A stretch of DNA of 64,000 bases from Pseudopithomyces maydicus. Its lineage: Eukaryota; Ascomycota; Dothideomycetes; Pleosporales; Didymosphaeriaceae. Where the stretch lies: NCBI GenBank assembly GCA_026873275.1, contig JANTUC010000009.1, positions 124,001-188,000 of the forward strand, in the 5' to 3' direction. The notes beneath the pieces were generated by a model. That model was not told the DNA's origin and searched no databases. It saw only the letters and a list, made by a program, of their open reading frames with translations. Made by a program: the position numbers and the translations under genes. Shown here piece by piece: positions 36,813 to 47,396 of the stretch (positions are counted from its first letter, which is position 1; every line of letters starts with the position of its first letter).

Positions 36813-38029
36813 TTAATTTGTCAAACCGACTCCCAGCATGCGCTTGCTAGCCGAATCAGTTCTTTGTAAAAGTATCTCAGCAAATGAACGCATTCGCTGC
36901 TCGAATTTCCCCACGGCACTCTCCGAGACACCCTCATTCACAATCATCTCGACAACCTCATACGCGTCATTCAAGGCCCCCACAGCACCAACCCCACCAG
37001 CAGGAGACATTGTGTGCGCTGCGTCTCCCATAATAGTGACCACGCCCGATGTCTTCCAAGTGGGTATCTTGAGGGAAGATGAGTAGATGCGCATGCCTGC
37101 AGTGAGAGACCTATCCTGCAGTTCGATCAGGGAGCGGACTGATGGATGCCACTCCTCCGTTAGAGCTAGAGCAAGTTCTGGGCCATTCTGCAGCAGATCA
37201 TCCAAGCCTTTCCCTTGCACTCTCATCATTCCGGGTCGAAACATGATCCCCCAATGAACGTAGTCCTCGGGTAGATGCGTATGCACATCGCGGTTCGAAA
37301 AGACGCATGGTTCGTACACCATGACCACGGGTCCATCACCGAAGATAATCTCTTGAGTGAGTGGGGTTTGATCCCGCACGATAGTCAGCCAACGGCGGAA
37401 CGGTTCGGGAAAACGGTCATGCAGCTCGGTGTTCAACGGCGTTTTTCCGTAGACGCAGCACGTCTGGGTATCCTGGATGTGTGAAGGACCTAGAATCAAC
37501 TGCTTGCGTACGCGAGATTGAGAGCCATCCACACCCAGCAGCAAGGTCCCCACTTCGGTGCTTCCGTCTGCAAAGAAGACACGTACTCCCCGGGCGTTCC
37601 GGCGGCATCCTCGTCCAATTCTTCATATCGTTCGAACTCTTGTCCGAAATGAACGTGCTCCGCTATGCCTGTCATCAGGGCGTGGCGAAGTAGACCTCTA
37701 TCAGCCGTCAGCGGGGCCGGGACCCCAGGTGGTAAGCGGCTACGACGACAGGCTAGGACGGAGCCATCGACAGGATTGATATTGGTTTCGCCCAAGGCCG
37801 TGAATGCGCAGGTCTCTTCGAGCAGCTGGACTGACTCCGGAGTCAATAGGGTCACCAATTTTGCCTTGAGGTCTCCACTAATTTTGATCCGGTTGCCTTG
37901 TCTGCGGGCATCCAGCCGAGCATCTCGCTCGTGCACTGAGAAGGAGATGTTGCGTTTCTTGAGGCCCTGAGCCGCTGCCAGCCCTCCAACTCCGGCTCCA
38001 ATGATGATAATATGCTGCTTCGTTTGCAT
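36813..38029 (-). CDS. FAD-dependent aromatic monooxygenase 1 (frame broken once)
   Basis: Group A flavoprotein monooxygenase (UbiH/salicylate-hydroxylase type), about 405 residues, expected to hydroxylate an aromatic ring with NAD(P)H and O2. It starts at ATG 38029 with the dinucleotide fold IIIIGAGVGGLAAAQG at residues 6-21. The second FAD motif (LLLGVDGSQSRVR) and the GD motif (IMGDAAHTMSPAGG) are present. The frame changes at a C4 run on the plus strand (37588-37591) between the first and second FAD motifs. Both sides are clearly one protein, and restoring a single base makes the length divisible by three. No intron consensus spans the site. It probably acts with the nearby O-methyltransferase on the polyketide. 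Confidence 0.9.
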
Positions 38030-38708
38030 GATACCGAGGCAGAATCAAGATAGACGTATGCGGGGTGATCTTTTGTAAGGTCGCTTTTCTGCCTGAGTTA
38101 AATAGCATCCGTATGTATGTCTCACGGTTGATTTCGCCCCCAATACGGGAATTTGCATATGCATGCATCGGTTGCATCCAATCCCTGTTTGTTTATCATA
38201 CCTGTTGTACGTACCATGTTTCTAAATTACCGTTTATTCAAATTTAGATCTAAAATTATGAAAGGTTTTGTTACCAAATAGTCATCAAGATTTACTACTC
38301 TGAGATTGCCTTTACAAGAAAAATTGCTCTAATTTTATTATTGGTTTTCACAAAATTATGGAAATCTTTCTTATACAAGTTGTATAATTGCTTTTTCACA
38401 GTGAAGCGTACTTGAAAAGTGAACAAGGTTTAATGACCCCCTAGTGTAGATTCGTCCCACGCGAACCGAAAGCTTATTAGTTCATCGGGATAACAGCAAA
38501 TTGCCACAATAGGGCTGTGTAGATTAATCGGTGCCAATTGTCCAGCTGCGCCGCCCGACAGAGGAGACCAATCCGGAAAGTCATGTCATGGTTCCAAAAT
38601 ACCCAAGCATGATCGTTAGCTTCAATGTAGATAAAAACCCAGGTCCCAGGTCACACGCCTGTTGATTACTGCTTGTCGCATACTTTCGGTAGATTGAAGT
38701 TGACCAAG
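38030..38708. other. Intergenic divergent promoter, AT-rich
   Basis: A 0.68-kb spacer between the divergent FAD monooxygenase 1 and GMC genes. The stretch 38225-38420 is notably A/T-rich. No coding frame is recognised. It likely holds both promoters. Confidence 0.55.
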
Positions 38709-40850
38709 ATGGTGTTGGTTCTTCCCCTCCAGGTCCTATCGTTAATATGGCTAGCCGTGGCGCCCCACTGCATATGTACACCACTGCCAGTCGCTCCAAT
38801 CATTCTGCCGAGGCAAGCGAGCGAATCCAGCGCGACATTTGACTATGTCGTAATTGGAGGCGGCACTGCGGGGCTCACCATAGCGTCAAGACTAGCACAG
38901 GGTTCGCGATCCGTGGCTGTCGTTGAAGCGGGGGGTTTTACGAGGAGGATATAGGCGATCTCGGCAAGGTTCCTGCCTACGCCATCTACGGTGCAGGAGC
39001 AAGTCCTGCGGATGTTTTACCTGCTGTGGATTGGGGTTTCGTTACCACCCCACAAGCAGTGAGTCATTATCCAAGTCGAATCTGTCCTTGCTCGCGCTCA
39101 TTGCCTTTTGCAGGGTCTAAACAACAGGAAATTGCATTATGCGCGAGGAAAAACGCTTGGTGGCAGGTTAGTTGATGCCTTATCAGATGAGACGCGATAT
39201 TACAAGAATTTACTGACAATATGATAGTTCTGCCAGGAACTACTACACGTATCAACGCCCCACTAAGGACGCCCTCAACAAATGGGCTTCCGCCGTGAAC
39301 GATGCCTCTTACAAGTTCGAAAACTTCGAGCCCTTTTACAAGAAAAGCGTAAACTACACCGCGCCGAATAACTCGATCCGTCCACAAAATGCATCTGTTC
39401 CGTCTGCCATCAGTGCATTCAGTGCTGGATCGGGCCCACTTCACGTTTCGTTTTCTGATAACTGGGTCAATCCAATTTCCTCGTTCTTCAAAGCCGCATG
39501 GATCAAACTGGGTCTCCCAGTAGCCAATGACTTCGTTAGTGGGACTCTATCAGGCGTGCAATACTCAGCCAACACCATCAACCCGCATGGAAATACGAGA
39601 GACAGCTCTTACACTAGCTTCGTGCGAAGCCTTTCGGATGCTAGCTTGTTGCATGTGTATAACAACACTCTTGCAAAACGCATCATATTCGAAGGAAAGA
39701 CTGCAGTAGGGGCTGTTGTGAGTAGCAATGGAAAGGAGTACGTCCTATCGGCGAAGAAGGAAGTCATTCTTTCTGCAGGCACAGTAAGTTTACATTCAAG
39801 TCTATGTCCAGTTATGCGTGCAAGAGTCTAAACAGAAGCACAGTTCCAATCGCCACAACTGCTCATGGTTTCAGGAGTGGGTCCCAAGCAGACACTGAGC
39901 AAGTTCAAGATCAAGGCAGTGTCTGAACTCGAGAACGTCGGTCAGAACCTTGAAGACCACCTTCTCTTCGGTGCCAGCTACCAAGTCAACGCATTGACGC
40001 ACTCCGCTCTCTCCCACGCCGATTATTACCCTGACGCAGCGAAGGAGTATGCCGAAACCGGAAAAGGCATGCTCAGCAACCCCGGAGGAGAAATCCTCGC
40101 TTGGGAAAAACTGTCCGCCAAAGCGGAAACCAGTCTCAGCGATTCCGGCCGCAAGGTCTTGAAAGCAGTGCCACGAGACTGGCCTGACCTTGAGTTTCTC
40201 ATGCTCGATGCGTACAGCGGGGATAATCAGAACTATATTGAAGGGGCGCCAAAGACACCATACATGTATGCGTCTCCGGCTGCTGCCATCATGGTACAGC
40301 AGAGCAGGGGCAGCATCACGATAAGCAGCAATGACACAACGGTGCCGCCCGTTATCAACCCGAACTGGCTCACGCATCCCGTCGATCAGGAACTCAGCCT
40401 CTACGCCTTCAAGCGTTTGAGAAAAATGATGGATACGTCCGAGATGAAGAAGGCGTGGGTCGAAGAGGTGTTACCTGGCCGTAATGTTAGCAGTGATGCA
40501 GCCATTCTCGATGCCATTAGGTCTACGGCCATTCAGGTTTTCCATGCGTCCTGCACCTGTAAGTATTTCTACTCTTACGTCCTCACATGCCGTCTGACTG
40601 ATGAATTTACAGGTCGAATGGGTAAGTCTCCCGAGGCAGGGGCCGTTGTAGATTCGCGGGCTCGTGTCTTTGGAACGAAGCGGTTGCGTGTCGTAGATGC
40701 TTCCGCGATGCCTTTCCTCCCACCCGGACATCCTCAGGCTACTATTTGTAAGTCGATACAGACACGTCAACCTTTTGAGACAGATCTAATGATTATGTAA
40801 CAGATGCTCTTGCAGAGAAAATCGCGGAAGATATTCTGAAGTCGGGTTGA
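38709..40850 (+). CDS. Secreted GMC-family oxidoreductase (frame broken once)
   Basis: Glucose-methanol-choline flavoenzyme, about 618 residues. Exons are 38709-39058, 39114-39166, 39228-39783, 39844-40558, 40613-40747 and 40804-40850, all introns 54-61 bp. The N-terminus is a signal peptide (VLSLIWLAVAPHCIC). The FAD-binding motif is VIGGGTAGLTIASRL near residue 55. GMC signatures follow: YARGKTLGGS across exon 2, then SGVGP with the NVGQNLEDH block. The C-terminal active-site His lies in LPPGHPQATIY across the last intron. A second motif reads HASCTCRM. The frame breaks at 38930-38935, a G6 run next to a T4 run; one added base in either gives the same frame. Such enzymes oxidise alcohols or desaturate products, here probably outside the cell or in the secretory path. 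Confidence 0.9.
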
Positions 40851-41304
40851 AGTTGGGATTTTTCATAGATATGCTGTGACATTTAAGAAACAGATATTTT
40901 GATGACAAGTGCCTAGTTGCTGTGTGATTTTTTGAATTGACTGTACGTAACATGCTAAATTTTGCATACTGGCGTTGGGTCTATGTCTTTTGAACATTGG
41001 GCCTTATCGTAGAAATTGCTCCCCTAGGATGTATCAATTTCCCAAAAACACTAATTTCACTGCCCCGCATGCCAACTTCGGCAATCCTTCTATAGTTCCA
41101 TTTGTACCATATACATAGATTACGTGATTAGTGGTTCGGAAAGCAGTCTATATAAGAGCGCTGTGTAGCCCACCTAGATTAGCTGCGTTCGCGGACTTCA
41201 CATTGCCGAAACCATCCAATCTCGTCACAAACACTGCGTGATCACAAGACTTGGCGAAGCTCTCGGACCTCAAGATTACTTGTATTTCCCCATCCAACAA
41301 CACA
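40851..41304. other. Intergenic, O-methyltransferase promoter
   Basis: A 0.45-kb gap between two co-directional genes. The left part is AT-rich and likely holds the GMC 3' UTR. It includes the TATA-like element listed separately. No gene seen. Confidence 0.6.
41147..41156 (+). promoter_or_regulatory. TATA-like element upstream of O-methyltransferase
   Basis: CTATATAAGA lies about 150 bp before the ATG at 41305 and fits a TATA box in sequence and orientation. Transcription start not known. Confidence 0.45.
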
Positions 41305-42615
41305 ATGTCGCAGACTGATTCATTGGTATCACTTGCGCGCCAAATCCTGGAAGCAGCAGAAACCTTAGAACAAGCACCACCAGGCTCCATAGCTGAGGAA
41401 AAGCACCTAGCCTCCCGCAACACCATCATCTCTGCAACACATGCACTCCGAGCTCAAATCTTCACCGGCTCCGAGCTTCTCGAAAGCCATCAAGTCGCCT
41501 ACCAGACGCTCTCCTGTCTCGCCTGGCTCGTCCGCTTCAACATCTTCACCCATGTCCCCATCCCGACCTCCTCAGGCGAACCATCAAACGAGGGCATATC
41601 CTACACCGAACTCGCAAAGCTCGCAGGCGTTCCACTAGCTCGCCTCCAAACCGTTGTGCGTATGACTATAACGAGCGGCCTGTTTCGGGAGGCAAAAGAC
41701 GGGTCGGGCATCACGCACACGGCGTTATCGATGGCCTTCGCAACGGACGACTCCCTGCGCGACTGGATCGGATTCATGACCAATTGGTCTGCGCCCATGG
41801 CGTCTGGCATGGCGGAGGCAACGGCCCGATGGGGCGACACGACTGCTAAGCACCAAACTTCCTTCAACGTTGCGTTCAACTCGGACCTCCCGTGGTTCGA
41901 GTTCGTGAAGGCTACGCCTGGGCTCCCGGGGGTCTTCGCGGGATACATGCGGGCCATGTCGCGTAGCGATGGGTTGAAGCTGAAGCACCTGGTTGAGGGA
42001 TTCAGCTGGGGGGACTTGGATCGTGGCGCGGTAGTCGTAGATGTCGGGGGGTCGACGGCCCAGGCTTCCATCGCGCTCGCGAAGGCATTCCCAGAGTTGC
42101 GTTTCATCGTGGAGGATTTGCCTGAGGTGGTTGAGGGTGGACCTGGGATCATCGCCGAAGCAGAGAAAGGGACGCCGGCGCAGGAGGGGGCCGGAAAGCT
42201 TTCTTCGCGCATCACGTTCGTTGCGCATGACTTTTTCAATCCGCAGCCGGAGCTGGACGCTACTGCTGGTGCGCCTACGGTCTACCTCCTGCGGAAGATT
42301 CTTCACGATTGGCCTGCCACCCGGGCTGTTGAGATCCTCCAGCATCTTGCTGTTGCGCTTCGTGATGGGGGCAACCCTAAGGCTCGCATCTTGGTTATGG
42401 ATACTATTCTCCCACCGTCCGGGACCGTGGGGAAACACGCTGAAGCAAGCCTGCGGGTACGTGATCTGACGATGGCTCAATGCTTTAATAGTAAAGAGAG
42501 GGAGCTGAGCGAGTGGGAAGAGTTGCTGGGCAGCACAGAGCCTAAGCTGGTCATCAAAGCCTGGAAGAATCCGGTAGGTAGTAGCATGGCTGTGATCGAA
42601 GCGGGTCTTGAATGA
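41305..42615 (+). CDS. SAM-dependent O-methyltransferase (COMT-like)
   Basis: Class I plant-COMT-like fungal O-methyltransferase of 436 residues, single exon. The start is the ATG at 41305 (MSQTDSLVSLARQ); the frame is open further up but has no ATG. Residues 1-150 form the dimerisation and winged-helix part (ELAKLAGVPLARLQTVVRM). The SAM motif I is VVVDVGGSTAQAS near residue 250, followed by IVEDLPEV. The catalytic His lies in LLRKILHDWP near residue 335. Enzymes of this type methylate phenolic hydroxyls of aromatic polyketides. In cercosporin-type pathways the related domain is fused to an FAD monooxygenase; here the two functions are separate genes, which is an inference from family memory. 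Confidence 0.93.
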   Translation: MSQTDSLVSLARQILEAAETLEQAPPGSIAEEKHLASRNTIISATHALRAQIFTGSELLESHQVAYQTLSCLAWLVRFNIFTHVPIPTSSGEPSNEGISYTELAKLAGVPLARLQTVVRMTITSGLFREAKDGSGITHTALSMAFATDDSLRDWIGFMTNWSAPMASGMAEATARWGDTTAKHQTSFNVAFNSDLPWFEFVKATPGLPGVFAGYMRAMSRSDGLKLKHLVEGFSWGDLDRGAVVVDVGGSTAQASIALAKAFPELRFIVEDLPEVVEGGPGIIAEAEKGTPAQEGAGKLSSRITFVAHDFFNPQPELDATAGAPTVYLLRKILHDWPATRAVEILQHLAVALRDGGNPKARILVMDTILPPSGTVGKHAEASLRVRDLTMAQCFNSKERELSEWEELLGSTEPKLVIKAWKNPVGSSMAVIEAGLE

Positions 42616-43003
42616 TAGCCAACCTCAAGAACAAAGTTTCTTACATGCATGCGCTATAGAATATAAAATTACCTGGGGAATATTATATTGAACCATTGGT
42701 GAAGCACATTATGGGAACATGTTGATTAGTGCAGGAAAATCTATACATCAGTGCTCATTTGTCTCATATCATAGAATTGATGATTAATGTGCAGAGTAAG
42801 AGAGGGCTAAGTTATGTACAAAAGCAGTCTCCTAGCCATGACTGATTGAACAGAAGGAATATTCCTTCTTTCGCCCCATGCCGAAGGGTATCCGTCCTCA
42901 TTGATTAGCGGGTGATCAATGAAGAGTATCCTCTCTAGCGCTGGGGAAATTAGTTGGCAACATAGAAGTAGGATACGTGATGTCGAAGGTTCTGTCCATA
43001 TAG
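42616..43003. other. Intergenic between convergent genes
   Basis: A 0.39-kb stretch between the stops of the O-methyltransferase and BBE-type oxidase 2. It is AT-rich and holds both 3' UTRs. No gene or structured element seen. Confidence 0.6.
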
Positions 43004-44488
43004 TTAAGCAAAAGGGAACCATTGGTTGAACCGATTTTTCGGGTCTTCCTTTTTCTTGAGGGCCTTCAGCTTTGGCAGATTGCGTCCATATATCGTCTCC
43101 AGAGGCTCGTCTCCAAATGCATTGTTGACATATCTAAGCATCAGGTCAGTCTGTGATGAATTTTCACAGGGTGCATCGAGGTCACATACGTGCTATGGGT
43201 TTTCAGTCCATCGTTCGCCTGCCAAACCGTCCTTGCTTTCTTCAAGTACGTCAGCGCAGAAGTATCAGATGCTGCGTCCGTATATGCCGCGGTCATTGTG
43301 GCGTGAAAATTGACATTACGGAAGGGAAAGCGCTGCTGGAATCGGGTACTGTGCGCGCCTTGTCCATTGGAACGGCGTTGAGCAGCACACTGCTTCGTTC
43401 GAAGCCTGGTTGCTGGATGAGCTCAGCCCAAACATCAAACACAGCGCGCCATGAGACGGGGTCCATCTTCGCAAGCCCAACACCAATGGTAGGTCGGCGT
43501 CCGCCCTTGATACAAGCTGTGTCTGACCCAGCGTTCCAATTTTCGTACGATACGTCGCCGGTGCTGTCGCTGAGGGGGCCGATATCAAGCAACTTCTTGA
43601 ACGCGACACGGCCCGCTTGTGTGGACCCGTGGAAAAAGGGTGTTACAAGAATAGTAGGTGTTCCCAGATTGAGAAAATTAAATGACAAGGCCATGTTGGG
43701 TGCGAATTTGATGCTTTGAATAGTGGATATGACGGCCTCGAGCTGAGATGGACCGAATGTCAATGGGCCAGTCCATGCTGAGAGGCGTTCCTTGGGTACC
43801 GGGTGCGTTCTTAGAACAGCAGAGGTTACGATGCCAAAGTTTGGACCCGCGCCACGCATAGCCCAGAACAGGTCTTTGTCTGATCCATTGCTGAGACTCG
43901 TCGAGGAAAGTGTGACGATTTGGCCGTTTGCTTTGACGACTTCCAGTGAGAGAACATCGTCGACACCCATGCCGAATTGGCCTCCCAGATTGCTGTAGCC
44001 GCCTCCAAGAATAGCACCTAGAGCTCCGACACAGTTGCAAGTGCCGGTCAGAACAAGGGAGCTTTTGGCGGCTGCGACGGGAACCACATCTCCGATGAGA
44101 GCACCCCCGCCAATAGTAGCTTGCGTGCCATTTTGGTTGAAGGTGATTGAACGAAGCTTATCGAGCTGGATGAGTATGCCTTGGCTGTCGAGAGAGAAGG
44201 TATTTGCCCAGCCGTTGCCGCCGTTCTGCAACAGGAAAGGCACATTGTTCTCATTGGCCCATTGAACGGTCTCGGACACATCGAGGACCGTTGCGGGATG
44301 GACTACGCGACCAGGCTGCGGAGCCTTGTACGCGCTCCATCGCAGCGGCTGTGCGGGATCCGTAATTGTAGACTCGGGCGAGAGACGCTGCTGCAAGGAA
44401 GCTGTGCTGAGCCCACTGACGGTGCCGAGATAATTCGCCATCACGCCGAGTGTGAAAGCAAGGTTGAGGGGGTATTGAAGAGGCTCAT
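43004..44488 (-). CDS. Secreted BBE-type FAD-linked oxidase 2 (two frame breaks)
   Basis: Paralogue of the oxidase at 23280. Exons are 43190-44488 and 43004-43133 with a 56-bp intron (43134-43189). The FAD region again reads LQNGGNGWANTF (Asn in place of the covalent His) and GTCNCVGALGAILGGG (covalent Cys kept). The last exon gives the family end (YVNNAFGDE, then IYGRNLPKL and NQWFPFA). The frame breaks at a G3 run (43324-43326) near the 3' end, where the alignment to the paralogue jumps frame. The ATG at 44441 is the first in the main frame, but it would cut the signal peptide. The ATG at 44488 leads into a hydrophobic leader if a G5 run (44468-44472) is also one short. With both, the length is divisible by three, 476 residues. 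Confidence 0.87.
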
Positions 44489-44844
44489 TTTTAACCGCCA
44501 CAGTCACATGAGTTGCACTGCATCGTTTGTGACAAGCATGCGTCAATATATAAATGAAGTGCGGCACGAGGGGGAGCTAACGCATAAAGACCCAGTCTGA
44601 CGTGCATGCACGTGCGCATGTGAATGCAGGACACAAAAGTCCGTGCCGACCTAATTCTGGGTCTCAGGCTTGACCACGACGGTCTCTTTTACGGTGGGCG
44701 GACCCTATGTTGGGGTTGGCGACAAAAAATGGAGTGAGTTTTTCAGCTGCTTTCATTGATTTCAACGCCACGACGCATCTAGAAAACATCAAAAACGAAC
44801 ACCGACGTGCAATGCCCAATAAAACGTGTGCTTGCTCCACCATC
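44489..44844. other. Intergenic
   Basis: A 0.36-kb spacer between the BBE 2 start and the 3' end of 7TM protein 2. A TATA-like AT run at 44545-44552 could serve BBE 2. No gene seen. Confidence 0.55.
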
Positions 44845-46174
44845 CTACACAGTTTCGTTCCGAGCTCCCTGAAGAAGAATGTCATCGTGACTCGTGTGTA
44901 CTTTGTAACCGCTTTTGGTTGACAACACATTCATTCTTGACACATTGCCCATGCTGTTTTCCTTGACCGTGCTCAATGTGCCCCGGCTTCCGGTCGATGC
45001 CCAACCACTTATCTGCGACGCCGTCCTTTTCATCTTCTCATAGGCCACACTGACGGCGGGACGAATTAGAGGCACAGTAGCGGCGATGATGAGGCACAGG
45101 CATTCGACGCAATTCCACGTGTCAAGTGGAACCGTTGCAACTGATCTATTTTAGCACAATCGCGTTTGTGGCTTCGGAATGACGCACATGTTGGGTCTTG
45201 TTGACTAATAAGAGTTTCGATCGTAGTAAGTTTGTAGAGAGTGGCTATCCCCGCCCTAAGACATGTCAGTGATTGTGAAGTGTGTCTGGGTCAGGGAAGC
45301 AGCTCACGGGACACCGAGACCAAAGGATAGCCCAATGACAATCTTCCTGGACGTTTCGATTTGGAGCGACGAAACTTGGAATGTTGGGTAGAGCGCAAAT
45401 ATAAAGTCGAGGAAGGCGGAGTACGCTATACGACCATTAGTCGGTCTGAAGCAGGAGTTGGAATATCGTTGTTCATACATCCTGCAAAATAGCCCAAATT
45501 GAGGTATATCTTTGGATTCCAGCAGGTACCGGGAACCATAGGGTTCCAGTTCTTCTCCACTGGATTACATTGTACAAATGTGACGATTGTCATCATGGTA
45601 ATCCAGATGATCAGGATTGCCAACAAACTCCACAGTACTTTACCAAGATGCCGTGCACGAACCTCGAACAAGCGAACAAGAAGCGCAACCACTGGAAGTT
45701 TCGGCAGGGTAAAGGTCCAGAATGCGAGGGCGTTGATTCCATACGCTAGATGTGAGTTAGCTTGTCGAAGCATATTGCTTGTTGCTGTTGTCCTACCTGA
45801 TCTGGCCCATTTTGAAGCCTTGATGGGATCTTCAGCCAGCAAGTCGGCGATGTGCCTTCCATTGCCAAACGATACATCCACAGTCATCCATATTGTCTTG
45901 AGACATATGACAAACTACACAGGTGAGCTATGGCAGCGCAGTGTGAGCATTGCGACTCACGATCGCGAATACGATGAGTCCGTCGTCAATCTGCCATTTT
46001 TTGTTCTCAAGCATGCGCCGGGACACCAGCCTGAGTATCACGAGAACTACGACAGGTTAATACACTCCCTTGGCTTGATAGCTGGGGTGTGTTCATACGG
46101 AGCGATATTGAGAAAAAGACCCAGTTCGTGATGAGAAGGAATGCCCGTCGGTCGTGGTCACCGCCGTACGCCAT
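44845..46174 (-). CDS. Rhodopsin-like seven-helix membrane protein 2 (Pth11-like)
   Basis: Paralogue of the 7TM protein at 33798-35024, 342 residues, but with seven exons: 46099-46174, 45961-46046, 45797-45914, 45479-45745, 45308-45425, 45188-45255 and 44845-45140. All introns are 46-53 bp. It starts MAYGGDHDRRAF, nearly identical to its partner. Shared features are WQIDDGLIVFAI, GNGRHIADLL, the CNPVEKNWNP and GTCWNP loop, YSAFLDFIFAL in the 118-bp exon (the partner's second exon is also 118 bp), and VPLDTWN. Intron 3 (51 bp) has no stop in frame and could be retained. The short tail is Ser/Lys-rich. The pair looks like an old duplication in which intron positions diverged. A sensing role is only suggested by the family. 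Confidence 0.83.
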
Positions 46175-47396
46175 CTTTGCTGGCGGAAGGGGCACGGATG
46201 CTTGCAGCTAACGATAAAGGATTCGTGTGGGGGGGCCCGGCCCGCATTTTACTACGATTATGGCATCCCTGCAAGGAGGTAACAAATGGTGGCGTTGCCC
46301 CTCATTCTCACCTGCATACATGATAGATTGGTTGCTGGGAGTGGGAAGCTCCGGAGTCCGACGCCGCTTTAGCCCCCAAATGCAGTGTTTTCCCCTGCGC
46401 TCGACATGTTTCACCTCGGCTTATCAATCTGTTACAGTACTGCCTAATTGGTTCCACACCCGAGTGCTGTGCGACCCTGAACACCTGCTTTTTCCATCAA
46501 TGAACGCGTTCCGATTCGACACGGGGGCCTGGGTGGGTGTGCGAACAGGCTCAGGGTTTCACAGATCACAAACGAATAGCTTGTGTGGGACAAAGCCCCG
46601 GTGTTGTAGAAACCCGAAAAACTCAATCGACTGATTATTATAGCAGTCTTTGCCTGTACAGCTGCTGGCGTGATGTTGATTGAGTACCTAAACGCTGGTG
46701 TGGTGCCACCGATCGGGCGAGTCCATCCAAGTATGTCTCCGGGACCATACGATCCATAGATTTCCAATCACCAATGATATCTCAACCCCCAATGGGTGTT
46801 TGTTAACTAGCCAGATCTTACATCGTATGACGGGTTTCTCGCACGGGTTCTAATCTACCTGATAGCAGTACCTTTACGACCTCCCCGTTCGTCCTGTGGG
46901 TGCCAGCAAGGTTAAGTCTATCATCGAGCACCCTCTCCTTGCGACGCTTATCGGACCTGCGTAGTAAATCACGGCAAATGTATCGCTTCCGTCGCGAGCA
47001 AGTACACTCTCTGCCGTCAACAAACCCAGCACCGAGTGTACCCACTATCGTTATTTGGAATATATCGGTCAATGATGACGAAAAAATCCACAAAGCTGAT
47101 GATTTCGTGATCTTGCATACAGAAAGGGCCGAGAAGCAGTGCAATGAAAGCATGGATAGCTTTGCGCGCTAGGAGGAATTGTCTCGATTGCGGGACTTTC
47201 GTGAATTATTTCTAATCGCAAAGCTCCTACGACAAGTTTTTCTGTGGTTCATAAACAAGAGCATGACTGAGATATTGAAACGGTTCCTTTAAATAGTGAT
47301 CCTCAAGCGGATTACCGGCTTAGCGCGCAGGGGCTTATTGGCTCTCACGTGGCGTAAGCGCCACAAATTTTCCAACCTTCCACCATCCGAACAGCC
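46175..47396. other. Intergenic, no gene recognised
   Basis: A 1.2-kb divergent spacer between 7TM protein 2 and FAD monooxygenase 2. Frames of 60-135 codons exist without recognisable content. Likely promoters for both genes. Confidence 0.55.
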
